Below are positions 34,650 to 42,675 of a stretch of 51,795 nucleotides of DNA, in pieces (positions within the stretch are counted from its first letter, which is position 1; every line of letters begins with the position of its first letter). A program made the translations under genes and the position numbers. This DNA is from Bacillota bacterium (GTDB taxonomy: Bacteria; Bacillota; Sulfobacillia; Sulfobacillales; Sulfobacillaceae). The notes beneath the pieces are model-generated. The model was given only the letters and a program-made list of their open reading frames with translations. It did no database searches and was not told the origin of the DNA. The DNA lies in contig JAKADO010000010.1 of NCBI GenBank assembly GCA_021820485.1, positions 1-51,795 on the forward strand, read 5' to 3'.

Positions 34650-35222
34650 GTGCCTGTCGTGGATTTGAATGGCCGGCCACTCACGCCTTGCAGCCTGGAG
34701 AAGGCGGAGCAGAACTTGCGCGATGGCTTGGCCACGATGACCGAGGATGGCGTCCTGCATTTAAATTACCGCCCCTTGGCACACCGGCGCATCTATCGCC
34801 AAGTGCAACGGCGGGATGGTTGGATGTGTGCCTGGTGCGGCGGACCCGGCTCCACGCTGGACCACGTGATTCCCGTTTGTTGGGGCGGACAAACCGCCTT
34901 GGACAACTGCGTCATTGCGTGCCGCTCGTGCAATCACAGTCGCAACAACGCCTTGCCCACCACCTTCATTCGCTGGACCGGGTTTCGACCGACTCATCCC
35001 GTAATACAGCGCATCCTGCAAAATGAAGCGTCGGCGTTGAACGCCGCCGAACACGGCCTTCAAACCCGGCCGCTCTCATCATGCCTAAGCCGGGAGGAAG
35101 CCCAAGTCTGGGTCGCCTACCACGCCAATCAAATCGAGCGCGTACGCCCCACGCCTCCTGAAGAGCCATCGACCCGGCTGAAGGGGGACACTAAACCGTT
35201 TGGCGAATATTTTGTGCCCTAG
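34650..35222 (+). CDS. Stand-alone PLMP-HNH protein (IshB-like)
   Basis: Protein of 190 residues. The N-terminus (1-30) has G-R-P-L-T-P-C then spaced A, L, G and A residues, the pattern of the PLMP domain found at the start of IscB and relatives. An HNH domain follows: C60-x2-C63, D71-H72, N86, C91-x2-C94 with H96 and N99/N100. There is no RuvC part. A strong AAGGAGG (34608-34614) sits five bases before an in-frame CTG at 34620, so translation may begin there rather than at the GTG used here. Only about 75 bases separate it from the gene before, so no guide-RNA-sized gap exists. Confidence 0.82.
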   Translation: MPVVDLNGRPLTPCSLEKAEQNLRDGLATMTEDGVLHLNYRPLAHRRIYRQVQRRDGWMCAWCGGPGSTLDHVIPVCWGGQTALDNCVIACRSCNHSRNNALPTTFIRWTGFRPTHPVIQRILQNEASALNAAEHGLQTRPLSSCLSREEAQVWVAYHANQIERVRPTPPEEPSTRLKGDTKPFGEYFVP

Positions 35223-36532
35223 GCGGGACGCAGACGGCCTTTCGCCCATGCACGCCGACGGGCAACTTCTTCGCCCAATGTCTCAGCCCAGGGAATCATG
35301 GAATGGCTTGCTTCCCGCAACAGCGCGGGAGTAAGGGAGCCCCCCCGTTCGGCCGCGAGGAAGCGCGCATCCAGAACCAGTGCGGCAATATCCGCACCCG
35401 AAAAGTTCACGAGCTCTGCGCCAATTCCCTGGTATTGGCCCGGCGACGCAATGCGGTGGTGATTCAGGTGAATGCGGAGAATGTCCTCCCGGGCTTGAGC
35501 ATCCGGCAAATCCACAAAGAAGAGTGCGTCAAATCGTCCCGGTCGCCACAGCTCGGCGGGCAGTCCTTCCATGTCATTGGCTGTAGCGAGGAGAAGAATG
35601 GGGGCCTCGTGTTCCTGCAGCCAAGTCAACAGCCACCCGACCAATCGGCGGCTTACGCCGCCGTCTGCTTCGTCCATGCGGCCAATTGCCTTTTCCAGTT
35701 CGTCGACCCACAGGATCGCCGGAGCAAGACGCTCGGCAGCCGCCAACGCAGCCATCAACTGAGCCTCGGATTGTCCCACATACTTGCCCAAGAGCCCGGC
35801 CCAGTTGAGACGCAGCAAAGGTATCCCCCAGGCCGACGCCCACGCCTTCGCAGAAAGACTCTTGCCGGTGCCGGGAATTCCGTAGAGGAGTACCCCGCGC
35901 GGAAAGGGAAGGTTTCGATCGCTGTCCAGAGCCAGGGCGCGCTGCATGGCCCACGCCTTCAAATGCGTCAATCCGCCGACGGCATCCCAACCGACAGCCG
36001 CATCCACCAGTTCCAATCCGGGCGTGTCAATTTGCTGCCATTCGACCGCCTGCCGGAGGTCCAGGTGGGAGCTTTCCCGCCAGCGCCGCATCCGGGGACC
36101 CAGAGCGTCGCCCACCGCCCACTGCACCACGTCTTGCCGGAGGGTATCCGGCACCGAAATCCCTGGCGGGGCCGTAGCCACCAGCATCACGGGAGCCGAG
36201 CGGCCTGCAGCCTCTCGAATGGCCCGCAACACCCGCGCCGGCAACGCCTCCGTCCACAAGTCGGCAGCCAGCACAACGCCAGCCGGCATCGACAGCACTT
36301 TATCCATCAATGTTTCGGGATCCCGGGTCAGTTGGCCGCCCAACGCATCGCCGGCGCGCACCAGGCCAGAAACGCGGCTCCATCGCCAATACGGCACCTC
36401 ACGCACGTCGGCCAACCGCCCCAAAGCCTGCTCCATCAATCCTTCGTCCCAGGTGGATACCGCGACCACGCGAACCGCTTCATCCCACCATTGGGACAAG
36501 CGATCGCAGAGTTCGATGGCCGCCGTCTCCAT
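35219..36532 (-). CDS. Ycf46-like AAA ATPase
   Basis: Protein of 437 residues. A variable N-terminal domain (1-165) precedes an AAA module with Walker A G218-I-P-G-T-G-K-S225, Walker B I-L-W-V-D-E (273-278), sensor N319 (T-A-N-D) and arginine residues R330 and R333. It resembles Ycf46-type ATPases of cyanobacteria and Firmicutes, whose role is poorly known. It begins one base after the argS stop with GAGGA upstream, so it is the last gene of the polyamine-argS operon. It shares stop bases with the convergent HNH gene. Confidence 0.85.
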   Translation of the reverse strand: METAAIELCDRLSQWWDEAVRVVAVSTWDEGLMEQALGRLADVREVPYWRWSRVSGLVRAGDALGGQLTRDPETLMDKVLSMPAGVVLAADLWTEALPARVLRAIREAAGRSAPVMLVATAPPGISVPDTLRQDVVQWAVGDALGPRMRRWRESSHLDLRQAVEWQQIDTPGLELVDAAVGWDAVGGLTHLKAWAMQRALALDSDRNLPFPRGVLLYGIPGTGKSLSAKAWASAWGIPLLRLNWAGLLGKYVGQSEAQLMAALAAAERLAPAILWVDELEKAIGRMDEADGGVSRRLVGWLLTWLQEHEAPILLLATANDMEGLPAELWRPGRFDALFFVDLPDAQAREDILRIHLNHHRIASPGQYQGIGAELVNFSGADIAALVLDARFLAAERGGSLTPALLREASHSMIPWAETLGEEVARRRAWAKGRLRPA

Positions 36533-36533
36533 G

Positions 36534-38204
36534 CTACATTTCCTCGGGCTGAGAAATTCCCAAGAGCGCCAAGCCCCGGGTATTGACCGCCAACACCGCT
36601 TCAATCAGGGCCAGCCGGGCCTGACGCAAGCCAGGCTCCACATCCAAAATCCGATGGGCGCGATAGAATGCGTGGAAGGCTGCCGCCAAGTCGGTCAGAT
36701 ACTTAGGCAAATGCTGCGGCGCCCGGTCTTCCGCCACGCGTACAACCACTTCCGGAAATCGCGCCATGAGCACCATGAGTTCACGTTCTTCCGCCGAGGT
36801 CAACAGTCCCAGGTCCACGGGCACCGTTTCTGCTGCCATGGCGTGCCATTGGCGCAAGATGCTGTGAATCCGGGCACCCGCATACTGCACGTAATAAACC
36901 GGATTGTCCGATCCTTTCAAGGTGGCCAAGTTCAAGTCAAAGTCCATTGGCGTTTCCGGGGCGCGCTCCAACAGGAAGAACCGAGCGGGATCAACGCCGG
37001 CCTCTTCAATGAGATCTTCCAGCGCCACAAAGTCGCCGCCCCGCTTGGACATGCGGACCAATTCCCGCCCACGGAGCAACCGAACCAACTGCACAATCAA
37101 AATCTCGAGCCGTTCGGGAGGATAGCCCAATGCCTCGACGACTGCCCGCATGCGATTGACATAACCGTGATGGTCCGGTCCCAAGAGATCAATCACGTAG
37201 TCGAATCCCCGGTCGAACTTGCCTGCGTGGTATGCCGCATCTGGCACGAAATAGGTGTAGCTTCCGTCAGACTTCACCATGACACGATCCTTGTCGTCGC
37301 CAAAACGGGTCGACGTGAACCACAAGGCGCCCTCACGCTCCGCCATATAGCCGCGGTTGCGCAGTCGATCAATGACGGCTTCGGCCGCCCCCGACTCCCT
37401 CAGCGACCGCTCCGAAAACCATTGATCAAAGGTCACACCAAACTCGCGCAAGACCGTTTCTTGGGATTGTCGAATCCGTTCCGCCGCCCACGCTCCCAAT
37501 TCGGGATAGCGATCCTCGACCGCTTGATCCGTGGCAAATTCGGGATGAAGAGTCCGATACGCTTTGGCCAAATCCTTGACATAATCGCCCGGGTAGACCT
37601 TTTCCGGCCAATTGGATTCGACATCTTCCCCCTCAAGCTCACGCAGGCGAAGTGCCAACGCATGACCCAGCGTAGCAATCTGATTCCCGGCATCGTTGAC
37701 ATAGAACTCACGGAAGACCTGATAGCCGGCTGCGGACATGCACCGGGCCAGAGTGTCGCCCACTGCGGCCGCACGGCCGCTCACCACTACCATCGGACCG
37801 GTGGGGTTGGCGGAGACGTACTCCAACAGCACGCGCTGCTGCTGGCCAAAGTCGGAGTTCCCGTATTGTCCGGGCATCGCCCGCACCTGGTTGACGACCT
37901 CCGCCAGCCATCGCGTCCTCAGCGTGAAGTTGAGAAATCCCGGACCGGCCACCTCCAGAGATTCCACGGCGGGCACATCCGGCCACCAAGACAGCAATTG
38001 CTCCAAGAGCACCCGCGGCGGAACCTTGGTCCGGCCCGCCGCCTTTAGCGCGAAGCTGGTCGTCAGGTCTCCGTGCCCTTTTTCGGTCGGAACCTCCAAG
38101 CGGACCACCTCATCCAAGCCGGTGAATCCAGCCCCTTCAAGAAAACTGAGAATGACCCGCCGAATCTCGTGGCGGGCCTCATCCAGTCGCGACACTGCCG
38201 GCAT
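36534..38204 (-). CDS. argS: Arginyl-tRNA synthetase with an altered HIGH motif
   Basis: Protein of 556 residues, normal for ArgRS, with an N-terminal Add1 domain, catalytic core and a C-terminal DALR-type domain. The M-S-K-R motif (385-388) is intact. After A-N-P-T-G-P (132-137), where H-V-G-H is expected, the sequence is V139-V-V-S142. The ATP-binding histidines are therefore replaced, although the rest of the core is well kept. It charges tRNA-Arg. It lies 11 bases after speB in the operon that consumes arginine. It may be a lineage-specific variant or a relic beside a second argS. Confidence 0.93.
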   Translation of the reverse strand: MPAVSRLDEARHEIRRVILSFLEGAGFTGLDEVVRLEVPTEKGHGDLTTSFALKAAGRTKVPPRVLLEQLLSWWPDVPAVESLEVAGPGFLNFTLRTRWLAEVVNQVRAMPGQYGNSDFGQQQRVLLEYVSANPTGPMVVVSGRAAAVGDTLARCMSAAGYQVFREFYVNDAGNQIATLGHALALRLRELEGEDVESNWPEKVYPGDYVKDLAKAYRTLHPEFATDQAVEDRYPELGAWAAERIRQSQETVLREFGVTFDQWFSERSLRESGAAEAVIDRLRNRGYMAEREGALWFTSTRFGDDKDRVMVKSDGSYTYFVPDAAYHAGKFDRGFDYVIDLLGPDHHGYVNRMRAVVEALGYPPERLEILIVQLVRLLRGRELVRMSKRGGDFVALEDLIEEAGVDPARFFLLERAPETPMDFDLNLATLKGSDNPVYYVQYAGARIHSILRQWHAMAAETVPVDLGLLTSAEERELMVLMARFPEVVVRVAEDRAPQHLPKYLTDLAAAFHAFYRAHRILDVEPGLRQARLALIEAVLAVNTRGLALLGISQPEEM

Positions 38205-38215
38205 CGCGCTCCCCC

Positions 38216-39079
38216 TTAACCTTGACTAATGGCCAAGAGCCCTTCCCGCACCAACTTGGCGGCCAAGACCGCCGAGCGTTGCGATACATCATGGGCTGGC
38301 ATGGCTTCGACCAAATCCATTCCCACCACATTCAGCTGGGACAACAGGCGAACTGCTTCCAGAGCCTCACCGGAAGAAATGCCGCCGGGCTCGGGCGTGC
38401 CCGTACCCGGCATAAAGGCCGGGTCAATCACGTCAATATCTATGGTGACATAGATAGGGCGGCCCTTCAACTCTTCCAGACGCCCCTCAAGGGGGCGCAG
38501 CACCTCGTGCGGATGGAAGTTCACGTGCGTCTTGGCGTACTGGACTTCGTCGCGGGTCGCGGAACGTATGCCAAACTGATACAAGTGCCGCGGCTTCAGC
38601 AGTTCGGAGACCCGACGGAGGACTGTCGCATGGGACAGCTTCTCCCCAAGATAGTCGTCGCGCAAGTCGGCATGCGCATCGAAGTGCACCACCGCCAAAT
38701 CAGGATAGCGCTTGACCATCGCCTGAATGAGAGGGAGCGTCACGAGATGCTCGCCTCCCAAGGCAAAGAAACGACGATCCTGTTCAAGAACCCAATCCGC
38801 CGCTTCTCGAATGCGGTTGAGGCTTTCTCCAACATTGCCAAACGGAAGTTCCAAGTCGCCGGCATCGTGTATGGCCAGATCCTCTAAATCCCGGTCTTGG
38901 GCCAACGAATAGGTTTCGATCGCGTACGAGGCTTCGCGTACACGCGCCGGTCCAAAGCGGGACCCCGGCTGAAACGACACCGTAAAGTCCATGGGGATGC
39001 CAAAATAGACCCACTGCGCGGATTGGAGAGACGCATTCATGCCCAGAAAGCGGTCACTGCGGCTAAACAAGCTGCTCAT
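38216..39079 (-). CDS. speB: Agmatinase family ureohydrolase
   Basis: Protein of 287 residues with the binuclear manganese site: H111 (G-G-E-H), D134, H136 and D138 (D-A-H-A-D), D214 and D216 (D-I-D-V-I-D-P). Ureohydrolases of this group split agmatine or, in thermophiles, N1-aminopropylagmatine to urea and a polyamine. The start overlaps the speE stop in ATGA. Its place after speE suggests either step. Confidence 0.94.
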   Translation of the reverse strand: MSSLFSRSDRFLGMNASLQSAQWVYFGIPMDFTVSFQPGSRFGPARVREASYAIETYSLAQDRDLEDLAIHDAGDLELPFGNVGESLNRIREAADWVLEQDRRFFALGGEHLVTLPLIQAMVKRYPDLAVVHFDAHADLRDDYLGEKLSHATVLRRVSELLKPRHLYQFGIRSATRDEVQYAKTHVNFHPHEVLRPLEGRLEELKGRPIYVTIDIDVIDPAFMPGTGTPEPGGISSGEALEAVRLLSQLNVVGMDLVEAMPAHDVSQRSAVLAAKLVREGLLAISQG

Positions 39080-39906
39080 CCCAGAATGTCCTCCACAAAC
39101 TTAGGCAGTACAAAGGCTGCCGTTTGAATGTCTGGTGTCCAGTAGCGGGTGTCAATCTTCTGGCTGCGGCAGCGGGACGCCGGAGCCACCGATTGGTTGG
39201 ACGCCATGAGGAAGCTCCACAGCCCGCTCGGATATGTCGGAATCGCAGCCAAATACATTCTCACGTCCGAAAAGGCTGTCTTCATGCCGTGGTGCATCTG
39301 ACGAATGAGCGCTTCATGCAAAAACGGGGATTCTGACTGCGCCACCATGATGCCCCCCGGTGTCAAGGCACGGGCAATGCTTTGATAGAATTCTGCTTGA
39401 AACAGGCCTTCCGCCGGTCCTACAGGATCGGTGGAGTCCACAATAATCACATCGAAATCCCGGGCTTCACGCACCCATTCGATGCCATCTGTGTAGTGGA
39501 CATGGGCTTTCGGCTCGCTTAACGCCACCGAAATAGCGGGGAAGAAGACGCGTGCAGCGTCAACTACCTTCTCGTCGATTTCCACCAAATGCGCTTCCTC
39601 AACCGTCGGGTGCTTCAAAATCTCACGAATGGCGCCGCCATCGCCACCGCCGATAACCGCCACCTTTTTGGGGGCCTCAAGCATGAACAGGGGTACGTGA
39701 GTAATCATCTCATGATAGACAAACTCGTCCCGGTCGGTGGTTTGAACAGCTCCGTCCAAGGCCAACAACCGGCCGTACGTTTCCGTTTCCGCCACCAGCA
39801 AATCTTGGAAGGGGGTTTTCTCCGCCCGGAGGATGGAGTCAACGCGCAGCCCCAAACTGAGCGAGTCGGTTTGATATTCGGTAAACCACGTTTGTCGCTT
39901 CTTCAC
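39076..39906 (-). CDS. speE: Spermidine synthase-type aminopropyltransferase
   Basis: Protein of 276 residues. The cofactor-binding G-G-G-D-G-G (86-91), E109/D111 (V-E-I-D) and the catalytic D157 in D-S-T-D-P are present. It moves aminopropyl from decarboxylated SAM to putrescine or agmatine. The start is GTG 39906 behind GGAGGAG; an upstream extension would enter pdaD. No SAM decarboxylase gene is nearby, so the donor must come from elsewhere. Confidence 0.94.
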   Translation of the reverse strand: MKKRQTWFTEYQTDSLSLGLRVDSILRAEKTPFQDLLVAETETYGRLLALDGAVQTTDRDEFVYHEMITHVPLFMLEAPKKVAVIGGGDGGAIREILKHPTVEEAHLVEIDEKVVDAARVFFPAISVALSEPKAHVHYTDGIEWVREARDFDVIIVDSTDPVGPAEGLFQAEFYQSIARALTPGGIMVAQSESPFLHEALIRQMHHGMKTAFSDVRMYLAAIPTYPSGLWSFLMASNQSVAPASRCRSQKIDTRYWTPDIQTAAFVLPKFVEDILG

Positions 39907-39922
39907 GCCTGTCTCCTCCACC

Positions 39923-40384
39923 CTAGTACCAGAGAGCCACGGCGGCAAATGCGCAGCCAATAGACTCCACACGGTGTTCAACCGCCCGCACGATGACCCG
40001 TTCAATATCGCGGCCGCGGGCTCGAAATGCCTCACGCGCCATCTGTTCCACCGTGCGTGCCGCCTCTTCCTGGCTGCAGTGGCCGGAGAATTCCATAATC
40101 ACTCCATACTCGTCCGACCGGCCAATGCCTACCGCAACCGCGGCGGAAATGAGCGCACCGGGCTCTTCGGAGGTAATGGTGCCATAAGCGGTCGGCAAAA
40201 GACTGCCGGGGGCCACCTCAAAGCGCTCGACCTCCTCCGCGCCCGGCGGCAGAATCGAACTCACCCGAAGAAGATTCAGATTCCCAATGCCTGCAGCGAG
40301 CAAGGCATTGTCAAACGCGTTAAGCCGGGTAGGTCCTTCTGCCGCACCGGCCATCACTGTAAATTTGCGTGGCGTGGGTAACAC
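39923..40384 (-). CDS. pdaD: Pyruvoyl-dependent arginine decarboxylase
   Basis: Protein of 153 residues with the self-cleavage site at S42-S43 in R-V-S-S-I-L-P-P, giving the pyruvoyl group on S43. It makes agmatine from arginine. The start is a GTG with AGGAGG seven bases upstream, and a promoter with exact TATAAT lies just before. It is the first gene of pdaD-speE-speB-argS-AAA. Confidence 0.94.
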   Translation of the reverse strand: MLPTPRKFTVMAGAAEGPTRLNAFDNALLAAGIGNLNLLRVSSILPPGAEEVERFEVAPGSLLPTAYGTITSEEPGALISAAVAVGIGRSDEYGVIMEFSGHCSQEEAARTVEQMAREAFRARGRDIERVIVRAVEHRVESIGCAFAAVALWY

Positions 40385-40415
40385 TCACTTGCCTCCTATC
40401 CCCATAGTCTTGGCT

Positions 40416-40443
40416 ATTATAGCAGACGCTTCCAATAAGGCAA
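40416..40443 (-). promoter_or_regulatory. Promoter of the polyamine operon
   Basis: On the minus strand TTGCCT (40443-40438) and an exact TATAAT (40421-40416) are 16 bases apart, about 32 bases before the GTG start of pdaD. Confidence 0.6.
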
Positions 40444-40572
40444 CTACGAACATAGTGTGTCCGGAAACCCTTCCGGCGTTGCACAAGAATTGACAGATTA
40501 GGCCTTCCGTTCCGCGACATACTAGCTCTTTGAAAAGAGTTCGATGTCTTGGCAAAAAAGGAGGGGCAAACC

Positions 40573-42675
40573 ATGGAGCGGCGCCGAGGCCGTCACGAAA
40601 AGTCAGGCAGAAGGTGGATTCAGGAACGGTGGCGGCGCGTGGTCGCCCGTTTGAGCAATACGGGCGCGATGATTAGCCTGCCCGCCCTGGTGATTGGCAT
40701 TGGGGCTGTCCTGGTGCCGACCACCTGGGTGTTTCTGCCCGCGCCCAATTTGCCCGCCGACACCACCATTTACGATCAGCACGGTCATTTGGTCAGCGTG
40801 GTGTATTCCACCGTCAACCGCATGCCGGTTGACTATCAGCAAATTCCTCCCGATATGCAGAACGCGCTGGTAGCGATTGAAGACGACACCTTCTGGATTG
40901 AACCGGCGGTAGATCCCGTGGGAATCATGCGCGCGGCCGTGACCGACATTGCCCATCGCAGGATTCTGCAGGGTGGGAGCACCATCACTCAGCAATTGGC
41001 CAAGAACCTCTATCTAACCGACCAGCGCACGTTTTCACGCAAGTTTAAGGAGCTCTTCATTACCTTGAAGCTCTCCACCATCTATTCCAAACGGCAAATT
41101 CTCACCATGTACCTCAACGACGTCTACTTCGGCGAAGGGGCCTATGGTGTCGAAGCGGCCTCAGAGCGCTATTTTGGGCACAGCATATCAAGCGCGACGC
41201 TGCCCGAAGCGGCTCTGCTCGCCGGGTTGGTGAACGCTCCCAGCTATTATGATCCTTTGGTGCATCCGGCTGCCGCCGTCGCCCGCCGCAACATTGTCCT
41301 TACGCAGATGGCAAAACTGCACTACATTACACCTGCCCAGGCGAGCGCCGCGGAAGCGGCTCCCCTCAATCTCAACGGCTCGCCGCCGATGGGCGACCGA
41401 GCGCCCTATTTCACGAAGTTCGTCGCCGATCAGCTGAGCCAAATGGACCCCGCCGTCGGCAAAAATCTCTATACGGGCGGGTATCGCATTGTGACCACGA
41501 TGGACTGGGGGATGCAACAGGCCGCTCAAACCGACGTCGCCAACTATGCTCCCATCGCCGGTAAAATCGGTGGCGTTTATGAACCGCAAACGGCCTTGGT
41601 CGCCATCAACCCCAAAAACGGATACATTGAAGCCTTGGTGGGCGGCGACAACTTTCAAAACTCCCAATATGACCGTGCAACCAAAGCCGCACGACAGCCC
41701 GGATCTTCCATGAAGTACTTCCTCTATACTACGGTCATTAATGACGGCTACTCCACCTCGGCCGTCAAGGACTCTGCCCCAGCCCGCTTTCCAGCCGGCA
41801 ACGGCAAATGGTACGTGCCCCATAATTATGGCCATGTCTACAACGGCCCGTTGGTGATCCGGCGTGCCATCGCCATGTCGGACAACATTGTGGCCATCAA
41901 GTGGATGAATACCGTGGGGCCCTCGGCGATGATCGCCATGGCGCACGCCATGGGCATTACCAGCCCGCTGGCCAACAACCTCACAACGGCGCTAGGTTCC
42001 TCATCCGTGACACCGCTGGAAATGGCGCGAGGGGTATCTACGCTGGCCAACGGCGGGTACCGGGTGCATCCCCTCGCCGTCCTCAAGGTAACCGACGCCA
42101 ATGGCCGCGTGCTGTATACCGCCGCCCCCAAGCTGACCCGGGTGTTGACGCCACAGGTGGCGTACGTGGTAACCGATCTCTTTAAGGCCCCGCTGTTGAA
42201 CTCAGCAGGCACAGCCCACGACCTAGAGCCGATACTCGGTGGACGGCCTGCCGCAGCCAAGACCGGCACTTCCAGCCAGCAAAGGGACAGTTGGCTGGTG
42301 GGATACACCCCCCAGCTAGCTGCCGCGGTGTGGGTCGGCAACGACAACGATGCCCCCATTGGTTTGACCGGTGATGCCGGAGCCGGCCCCATCTGGGCAC
42401 ACTTCATGGCCGATGCGCTGGCGAACCAACCGAAGGTCAACTTCCCTATGCCCAGCGGCATTGTCACGCGCACCGTGTGCGTCAAGACAGGGCTCTTGGA
42501 CAACGGCTGCTGCTCAACCTATCAGGAGGTCTACGTGCGAGGCCATGCCCCCACCCAAGTGAGCCCTGGATGCGGCACGTCCGGGTCAGGCGGGAGCGTC
42601 AACCCGGGGCTTAAGAAGAGTGGAGGCAACACCGCCGCCAACCTATTGAAATCGATTTTGAACTCCATTCCGTAA
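40573..42675 (+). CDS. Class A penicillin-binding protein (PBP1A-type)
   Basis: Protein of 700 residues: basic cytoplasmic tail, one membrane helix (about 32-56), a glycosyltransferase GT51 domain with E103 (A-I-E-D-D) and G-G-S-T-I-T-Q-Q-L (134-142), and a transpeptidase with S378-x-x-K381, S-D-N (436-438) and K-T-G-T (563-566). A Gly/Ser-rich C-terminal tail with Cys residues follows. The start ATG 40573 has AAGGAGGGG upstream. It polymerises and crosslinks peptidoglycan. A TTGACA at 40490 lacks a well-spaced -10. Confidence 0.95.
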   Translation: MERRRGRHEKSGRRWIQERWRRVVARLSNTGAMISLPALVIGIGAVLVPTTWVFLPAPNLPADTTIYDQHGHLVSVVYSTVNRMPVDYQQIPPDMQNALVAIEDDTFWIEPAVDPVGIMRAAVTDIAHRRILQGGSTITQQLAKNLYLTDQRTFSRKFKELFITLKLSTIYSKRQILTMYLNDVYFGEGAYGVEAASERYFGHSISSATLPEAALLAGLVNAPSYYDPLVHPAAAVARRNIVLTQMAKLHYITPAQASAAEAAPLNLNGSPPMGDRAPYFTKFVADQLSQMDPAVGKNLYTGGYRIVTTMDWGMQQAAQTDVANYAPIAGKIGGVYEPQTALVAINPKNGYIEALVGGDNFQNSQYDRATKAARQPGSSMKYFLYTTVINDGYSTSAVKDSAPARFPAGNGKWYVPHNYGHVYNGPLVIRRAIAMSDNIVAIKWMNTVGPSAMIAMAHAMGITSPLANNLTTALGSSSVTPLEMARGVSTLANGGYRVHPLAVLKVTDANGRVLYTAAPKLTRVLTPQVAYVVTDLFKAPLLNSAGTAHDLEPILGGRPAAAKTGTSSQQRDSWLVGYTPQLAAAVWVGNDNDAPIGLTGDAGAGPIWAHFMADALANQPKVNFPMPSGIVTRTVCVKTGLLDNGCCSTYQEVYVRGHAPTQVSPGCGTSGSGGSVNPGLKKSGGNTAANLLKSILNSIP

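Noticed and set aside
34546-34650. Guide-RNA gene or transposon end beside the PLMP-HNH gene
   Set aside because: The gap is about 75-100 bases and shows no conserved structure, terminal repeats or target duplication.
35946-38048. Plus-strand open frame of 700 codons opposite argS and the AAA gene
   Set aside because: It is antisense to two clear genes, has no ribosome-binding site and no family resemblance; it arises from GC-rich codon use on the other strand.
40490-40523. TTGACA box as promoter of the penicillin-binding protein gene
   Set aside because: The only -10-like box, CATACT at 40518, is 22 bases away, too far for normal use.
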